Position numbers and translations under genes: made by a program
NCBI GenBank assembly: GCA_023621895.1
Contig: JAMOAF010000794.1
Span: forward strand, 1-18,023
From: Planctomycetota bacterium
Lineage (GTDB): Bacteria; Planctomycetota; Planctomycetia; Pirellulales; Thermoguttaceae
Length of the DNA: 18,023 bases
Reading direction: 5' to 3'
The notes under the pieces: model-generated
The model's database searches: none
The model's input: the letters and a program-made list of their open reading frames with translations, nothing else
What the model was told of the DNA's origin: nothing
Part shown: piece after piece, positions 14,360 to 18,023 of the stretch
Numbering within the stretch: the stretch's first letter is position 1
How the letters are laid out: each line of letters opens with the position of its first letter

Positions 14360-16087
14360 TCAGTGCCGGTAGAGAAACTCGGCGCTGTTGATCAAGGCCC
14401 AGGTGATATCGGTCCAGTTCTCGCGCGCCCGAGTCGGGACGAATCGGTTCCCTCTGCCCGGCCTGCCCGACCTGGCCGATCTGGCCGGCCGGCTCGCCTC
14501 GCCGGCGCTGCCGTACTCTAGCGCGGCGGCAACCTCGTCGGCCGTCGGCTGGCGCGAGAGGATCGTCAAGTACAGTTGCTCAAGGATTCGCTCCGGTCCG
14601 CCGCCCGAGGCGATGATCGCCCTCAGGTTCGGGCCCTGTTCAAGTTTATTCTGGATGTGGCTCGAATTGAGCATGTGCAGCGACTGGGCGGGGACGGGCT
14701 TGTTGTCGCGTTCGTTTTCCATGCCGGTCGCCCGCGCCGACCGTCCGAACAAGGCCAGGAAGGGGCTCGTGATGCTGCCATCGGCAATCGAGACCGCCGG
14801 CTTGCCTTGCGGAATGTACGTGAACGGCTCGGGGATCGCGCTGGTGTAAAGGTCCGAAGTCCCGGTGACCTGGTTGACCGCATCGATCAGCACCTCGGCA
14901 TCCAACCGGCGGAGGGGGTAAATCGCAAAGTTGGCCAGCGCCTCAGGATCGCTCGTCCGCGGCACGGAGGAAAACTGATACGTGCTGGAGTTCACAATCA
15001 GCCGGTAAAGCTGCTTCAGATCGTAGCCGCTGGCCACCAGCTCTCTCTCCAGGTAGGCCAGAAGCTCGGGGTTGCTCGGCGGATTGTCCTCGCGGATGTC
15101 GTCCGGCTCGTGGATGATTCCGCGCCCCAACAGCCACGCCCAGACGCGATTGACGATGCTCTTGGCCATCCAGGGATTCTCGGGCGTGATCAGCCAATCG
15201 GCGAAGACCTCCCGCGGATCGCGGTCGGCGGGCAACTCGATCCGGGTCCCATCGGGCAACATCGCCGTCCTCGGGCCGCCTTCCGCCGGCACGGCGGGCG
15301 TCGCCGGCTCATCGCCGGCCGGCTGTGCGACCGCGCGGATGGCGTCCCTGCCGGGCGCCGTGTTGCCGGCCGTGGCGCTCGCGCGGAGCGGGTCCCAAAA
15401 AACAACCTCTTCCTTCCACTCGCTCGTGGGCTTGTAACCGATCTGCGAGAAGAAGACCGCCATGCCCTGCAATCGCTCCTCCGGCCAGCGGTCGGCGCGC
15501 GACCCCATCAGTGCCAAGGCGGCCGCCATGGCGATGCCCTCGGGAGTCCGGTTCTGGACGGCGCGGTAGAAGTTCACCGGGCCGGCGCGGAAGTTGCTGC
15601 CGCTGGAGGTGAGCAACTCGCGGACGAACTTGTCGTAGGGCTTGTTCTCGGCGAGCGACGCCCGGACCCAGCGGTGATAGGCCTGCGCCGCATTGGGCCA
15701 GAGATTGACGGGGAATTCCGCCTTGATCCGCAGGATGTCGCCCCAGCGCATCGCCCAGTAGTCGGCATATTCGTCCCGCTCGAGCAATTGGTCGACCAGC
15801 TCGCGGCGTTTGCCCTTGGCGGGATTCTCGATAAACTCCCGAGCCTCCTGGGCGGTCGGCAGCGTGCCGATCAGATCGAGATACGCGCGGCGGACAAATA
15901 CCGCGTCGGAACAGAGGGCGGGCTGAAAGCCCAGCGACGACAGCTTGGCGAACACGATTTCGTCCAGCCGCCCGGCGGGTTTCGCCGGTTCCGGGCTTTC
16001 GTAAACGTTTGCCGGTATCTCTGCCGTCGCAGCGCTGCTCAGGGCCGCCCCCAGGGCAACCGCCCAAGTCAAGGGAAGCGTCGTCAT
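14360..16087 (-). CDS. DUF1549/DUF1553 family protein, secreted
   Basis: The function of this planctomycete family is unknown. The 575-residue protein has a short signal peptide (MTTLPLTWAVALGAALSSA, cleavage likely near ATA-EI). DUF1549 spans about 35-240 (FAKLSSLGFQPA, RRAYLDLIGTLPTAQEAREF, YADYWAMRWGDILRIKAEFP). A low-complexity linker follows (about 245-300, Ala/Pro/Thr-rich). DUF1553 then spans about 305-575 (DWLITPENPWMAKSIVNRVW, WLLGRGIIHEPDDIREDNPP, YPLRRLDAEVLIDAVNQVTG, FGRSARATGMENERDN, and the end WALINSAEFLYRH). There is no CxxCH, so the haem-binding PSCyt1 domain carried by many longer paralogues is absent. Near the C-terminus an Arg/Gly/Ser/Pro insert is encoded by a 9-bp tandem repeat. 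It is the first gene of the operon, with a promoter-like signal about 100 bp upstream and GGAG-type SD sequence 10 nt before the ATG. Confidence 0.94.
   Translation of the reverse strand: MTTLPLTWAVALGAALSSAATAEIPANVYESPEPAKPAGRLDEIVFAKLSSLGFQPALCSDAVFVRRAYLDLIGTLPTAQEAREFIENPAKGKRRELVDQLLERDEYADYWAMRWGDILRIKAEFPVNLWPNAAQAYHRWVRASLAENKPYDKFVRELLTSSGSNFRAGPVNFYRAVQNRTPEGIAMAAALALMGSRADRWPEERLQGMAVFFSQIGYKPTSEWKEEVVFWDPLRASATAGNTAPGRDAIRAVAQPAGDEPATPAVPAEGGPRTAMLPDGTRIELPADRDPREVFADWLITPENPWMAKSIVNRVWAWLLGRGIIHEPDDIREDNPPSNPELLAYLERELVASGYDLKQLYRLIVNSSTYQFSSVPRTSDPEALANFAIYPLRRLDAEVLIDAVNQVTGTSDLYTSAIPEPFTYIPQGKPAVSIADGSITSPFLALFGRSARATGMENERDNKPVPAQSLHMLNSSHIQNKLEQGPNLRAIIASGGGPERILEQLYLTILSRQPTADEVAAALEYGSAGEASRPARSARSGRPGRGNRFVPTRARENWTDITWALINSAEFLYRH
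14454..14489. repeat. Four 9-bp tandem units inside the DUF1553 gene
   Basis: The plus-strand units are CTGCCCGGC (14454-14462), CTGCCCGAC (14463-14471), CTGGCCGAT (14472-14480) and CTGGCCGGC (14481-14489). The gene reads the other strand, so each unit gives three residues, together a stretch around RPARSARSGRPGRG. The unit length keeps the frame, and the insert lies in a loop just before the conserved C-terminal helix. Confidence 0.75.
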
Positions 16088-16190
16088 GCCGTTTCAGCTC
16101 CCTCCGCGGGCCACCTCCCCCGACTCGGGTGGCGCGCGGAAATTCGCCGCCGATCGCCAGCCCGAAGCCGCTCCGGGCCCCAATACAAAC

Positions 16191-16220
16191 ACTATAAATG
16201 GGGAGGGGAGCGCGTGTCTA
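16191..16220 (-). promoter_or_regulatory. Sigma-70-like promoter of the DUF1549 operon
   Basis: On the minus strand TAGACA (16220-16215) and TATAGT (16196-16191) are 18 bp apart. Each matches five of six consensus positions. Transcription would start near 16184, giving a leader of about 97 nt before the ATG at 16087. It lies in the 187-bp gap after serS, so the operon can be expressed apart from serS. Nothing else gene-like is visible in that gap. Confidence 0.55.
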
Positions 16221-16262
16221 CAGCCCGGCCAATTGCCCGCCGGCGCCGCGGCCGTTTTTTCT

Positions 16263-16285
16263 CGCGCAAAATGCCTATTTGCGCG
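16263..16285 (-). other. Hairpin spanning the serS stop codon
   Basis: CGCGCAAA (16263-16270) pairs with TTTGCGCG (16278-16285) over a 7-nt loop. In the serS transcript the UAG stop codon (16277-16275) lies in the loop. The stem is followed by an A-run, not a U-run, so it is not a standard intrinsic terminator. It may protect the 3' end or slow decay. Confidence 0.5.
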
Positions 16286-17552
16286 GCTCGATCACGTCCT
16301 TGCCGACCACCGCGCGGAGCGGTTCGGGGATCACGACGGAACCGTCGGCCTGCTGGTAGTTCTCCAGCACGGCGATCAGGGCCCGGCTGATGGCGATCGC
16401 CGTGCCGTTGAGCGTGTGGACGAACCGCGTGCCTTTTTCGCCCTTGACCCTGAACCGGGCGTTGAGCCGCCGGGCCTGGTAATCGGTGCAATTCGACGTG
16501 CTGGTCACTTCGCCGAAGCCGCCGCGCCCGGGAAGCCAGGCTTCGAGGTCGTACTTGCGATAGGCCGGTCCGCCCAGGTCGCCCGTGGCCGTGTCGACCA
16601 CCCGGTAGGGAATCGCCAGCCCGTCGAACAGCCGGCATTCCAGCTCGCGGAGGTATTCGAGCATCGCTTCGCTGTCATCGGGCAGGGTGAAGGCGAACAT
16701 CTCGACCTTGGTGAACTGGTGCACGCGGAACAGCCCCCGGCTTTCCTTCCCGTGCGCACCGGCCTCGGTGCGGAAGCAATGGCTGATGCCGCAGAGCTTC
16801 AAGGGCAGGGTCTCGGCGTCGACGGTCTGCCCGGCAAGCAGGCCGCCGAGCGTGATCTCCGCCGTCGCGACAAGGCTCAGGTTCTGGTTTTCGATGCTGT
16901 AGATTTGCGTCTCCGGCCCGCGGGGGATGTAGCCGGTCCCCTCGAGAATCTGGTTCGAGGCCAAATCGGGCGTGGTCATCGGCGTGAAGCCTTCGGCAAT
17001 CAGCAGCCCCAGCGCGTAGCGCTGGAGGGCCAATTCCAGCAGGACCGCTTCGTTTTTGAGGAAGTAGAACCCGTGGCCGGCGACGCGCGCCCCCCCTTCG
17101 AAGTCGATCAGGTCGAGCCGTTCCCCCAATTCAACATGGTCGAGCGGCTTGAAACCGAACTCTGGCAGAGGGGTCTTGCCGCGGCCCACCTCGAGGTTTG
17201 CCTGGTCGTCGCCGCCGAGCGGGGCGTCGGGATGCGACATGTTGGGAATCGAGCGGTGGATCGCGTCCTGCTCCGCGGCCAGCGCATCGAGCTCGGCGCG
17301 GAGCTGGCCGGTCCGCTCGCGGAGCGTGCGCCCCTCCTCCTTGCGGGCCTCGCGCTCGGCGGCGTCCTTTGCCTGGCCGATCGACTTGGAAACCTCGTTG
17401 GCCCTGCGGTTGAGATTCTCGACCTCGGCCTGCTTTTCCCGCCGCAGGTCCTCCAGGGCCAGGAACCGGTCGACATCGGCCGGCACGCCGCGGTTGCGGC
17501 AGTTCCGCTTGACGGCTTCGGAGTTGTCAACGATGAATTTGCGATCCAGCAT
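16275..17552 (-). CDS. serS: Seryl-tRNA synthetase
   Basis: SerRS charges tRNA-Ser and tRNA-Sec with serine in the cytoplasm. The 425 residues match the usual bacterial length. The N-terminal part begins MLDRKFIVDNSEAVKRNCRN. It forms the long antiparallel coiled-coil arm (about 25-100, charged heptads such as REKQAEVENLNRRANEVSK) that grips the tRNA-Ser extra arm. The class II core has VATAEITLGGLLAG, motif 2 FRTEAGAHGKESRGLFRVHQ (about 258-277), TSTSNCTDYQARRL and motif 3 LNGTAIAISRALIAVLENYQ. The start is ATG at 17552; a TTG at 17570 would add six residues and has no better ribosome site. Both have only weak SD sequence. It lies 33 bp after an M20 peptidase gene on the same strand and may be expressed from that gene's promoter. 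Confidence 0.97.
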   Translation of the reverse strand: MLDRKFIVDNSEAVKRNCRNRGVPADVDRFLALEDLRREKQAEVENLNRRANEVSKSIGQAKDAAEREARKEEGRTLRERTGQLRAELDALAAEQDAIHRSIPNMSHPDAPLGGDDQANLEVGRGKTPLPEFGFKPLDHVELGERLDLIDFEGGARVAGHGFYFLKNEAVLLELALQRYALGLLIAEGFTPMTTPDLASNQILEGTGYIPRGPETQIYSIENQNLSLVATAEITLGGLLAGQTVDAETLPLKLCGISHCFRTEAGAHGKESRGLFRVHQFTKVEMFAFTLPDDSEAMLEYLRELECRLFDGLAIPYRVVDTATGDLGGPAYRKYDLEAWLPGRGGFGEVTSTSNCTDYQARRLNARFRVKGEKGTRFVHTLNGTAIAISRALIAVLENYQQADGSVVIPEPLRAVVGKDVIEPRK

Positions 17553-17585
17553 GGTTGTGCATCCAATCAATCCGGCTAAGCCTTG

Positions 17586-18023
17586 CTAGAATTCCTTCCA
17601 GAGTCGCGCGCTGGCACGGATTCCGCGGTGGAAGTCGGCCACGGAAAATCGTTCGTTGGGGCTGTGCGCGTTGTCGTCGTCCTGGCCCCAGCCGAGCAGC
17701 AGGGTGTCGGCCCCGAGCTTCTCGCGGAGCGTGGCGACGATCGGGATCGAGCCGCCTTCGCGCGTCATCACCGGCGCGCGGCCGAAGGCGTACTCCAGCG
17801 CCCGGCGGGCGGCCTTCACGCGCGGGCTGTCCAGTGGCACCAGGAGACTGGGGGCGCCGTGCAGGGGCTCGACCTCGACCACCACGCCGGGCGGAGCGAT
17901 CTTCGGCAGCATCGCCGCGAGGGCCTCGCCGACCTTTTCGGGCGATTGGTTGGGGACCAGGCGGAAACTGACCTTGGCCGACGCCTTGTGGGGAATGATC
18001 GTCTTGCCCCCCGCGCCCTGGTA
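17586..18023 (-). CDS. M20 family metallopeptidase, C-terminal part (5' end outside window)
   Basis: The frame is open to the window edge, so only the last 145 residues are seen. They start within the lid/dimerisation domain (YQGAGGKTIIPHKASAKVSF), in the form usual for M20 dipeptidase-like enzymes. They end with the returning catalytic part: APVMTREGGSIPIVATL, TLLLGWGQDDDNAHSPNERF and VADFHRGIRASARLWKEF. The His in NAHSPNE is the expected zinc ligand. Such enzymes cleave dipeptides or C-terminal residues, or act on N-acyl amino acids; which one cannot be told from this half. The zinc ligands from the N-terminal half are outside the window. It precedes serS by 33 bp. Confidence 0.9.
   Translation of the reverse strand, partial: YQGAGGKTIIPHKASAKVSFRLVPNQSPEKVGEALAAMLPKIAPPGVVVEVEPLHGAPSLLVPLDSPRVKAARRALEYAFGRAPVMTREGGSIPIVATLREKLGADTLLLGWGQDDDNAHSPNERFSVADFHRGIRASARLWKEF

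Noticed and set aside
16240..16260. GC-rich stretch followed by six T residues on the plus strand, resembling an intrinsic terminator
   Set aside because: No plus-strand gene leads into it, and on the coding minus strand the order is reversed.
14576..17579. Long plus-strand frames (604 and 497 codons) over the DUF1549/1553 gene and serS
   Set aside because: They oppose well-recognised genes and encode no known domain.
1..18023. CRISPR arrays, tRNA or rRNA genes, insertion sequences, prophage or toxin-antitoxin genes
   Set aside because: Gaps are all under 190 bp and none shows spaced repeats, a cloverleaf or a transposase-like frame.

Overview
The window is GC-rich bacterial DNA, tightly packed with 11 protein genes and no RNA genes. 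It is almost certainly from a planctomycete, probably of the Pirellulales type. The strongest sign is a three-gene operon of a DUF1549/DUF1553 protein, a DUF1501 protein with a Tat signal, and a secreted protein with pre-peptidase C-terminal (PPC) domains. Together with a Tat-exported Gfo/Idh oxidoreductase, this is a hallmark of that phylum. The order is inferred from family recognition and was not tested by search.

Left part (1-4847): a 5'-truncated YhaM-type 3'-5' exoribonuclease is followed on the same strand by RNase R. The 184-bp gap between them holds a perfect 18-bp inverted repeat with a tiny SD-preceded reading frame in its loop. RNase R converges on hisE (phosphoribosyl-ATP pyrophosphatase), and hisE is divergent from miaA (tRNA dimethylallyltransferase).

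Middle part (4848-10665, all plus strand): aspS starts at a TTG codon and carries His31 and Gly83, the residue pair known from non-discriminating AspRS. Closely behind come a lipoprotein with a cysteine-less thioredoxin-like domain and, 8 bp later, an OleC-type AMP-forming ligase (olefin beta-lactone synthetase) without visible oleA, oleB or oleD partners. After 125 bp follows a Tat-exported Gfo/Idh/MocA oxidoreductase.

Right part (10766-18023, all minus strand): transcription runs leftward. An M20 peptidase, truncated at the window edge, precedes serS by 33 bp. A good sigma-70-like promoter then leads into the DUF1549/1553 - DUF1501 - PPC operon, which converges on the oxidoreductase. The convergent gap carries a strong hairpin with a GGAA loop that looks like a dispersed or terminator-like element.

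Overall, most of the window is housekeeping: RNA decay, translation and histidine synthesis. The less-understood parts are the orphan OleC with its lipoprotein neighbour, the planctomycete export operon, and the structured leader of RNase R. I see no CRISPR array, insertion sequence, prophage, tRNA or rRNA. No stretch over 300 bp lacks a gene; the longest gaps are 935-1118 and 16088-16274.
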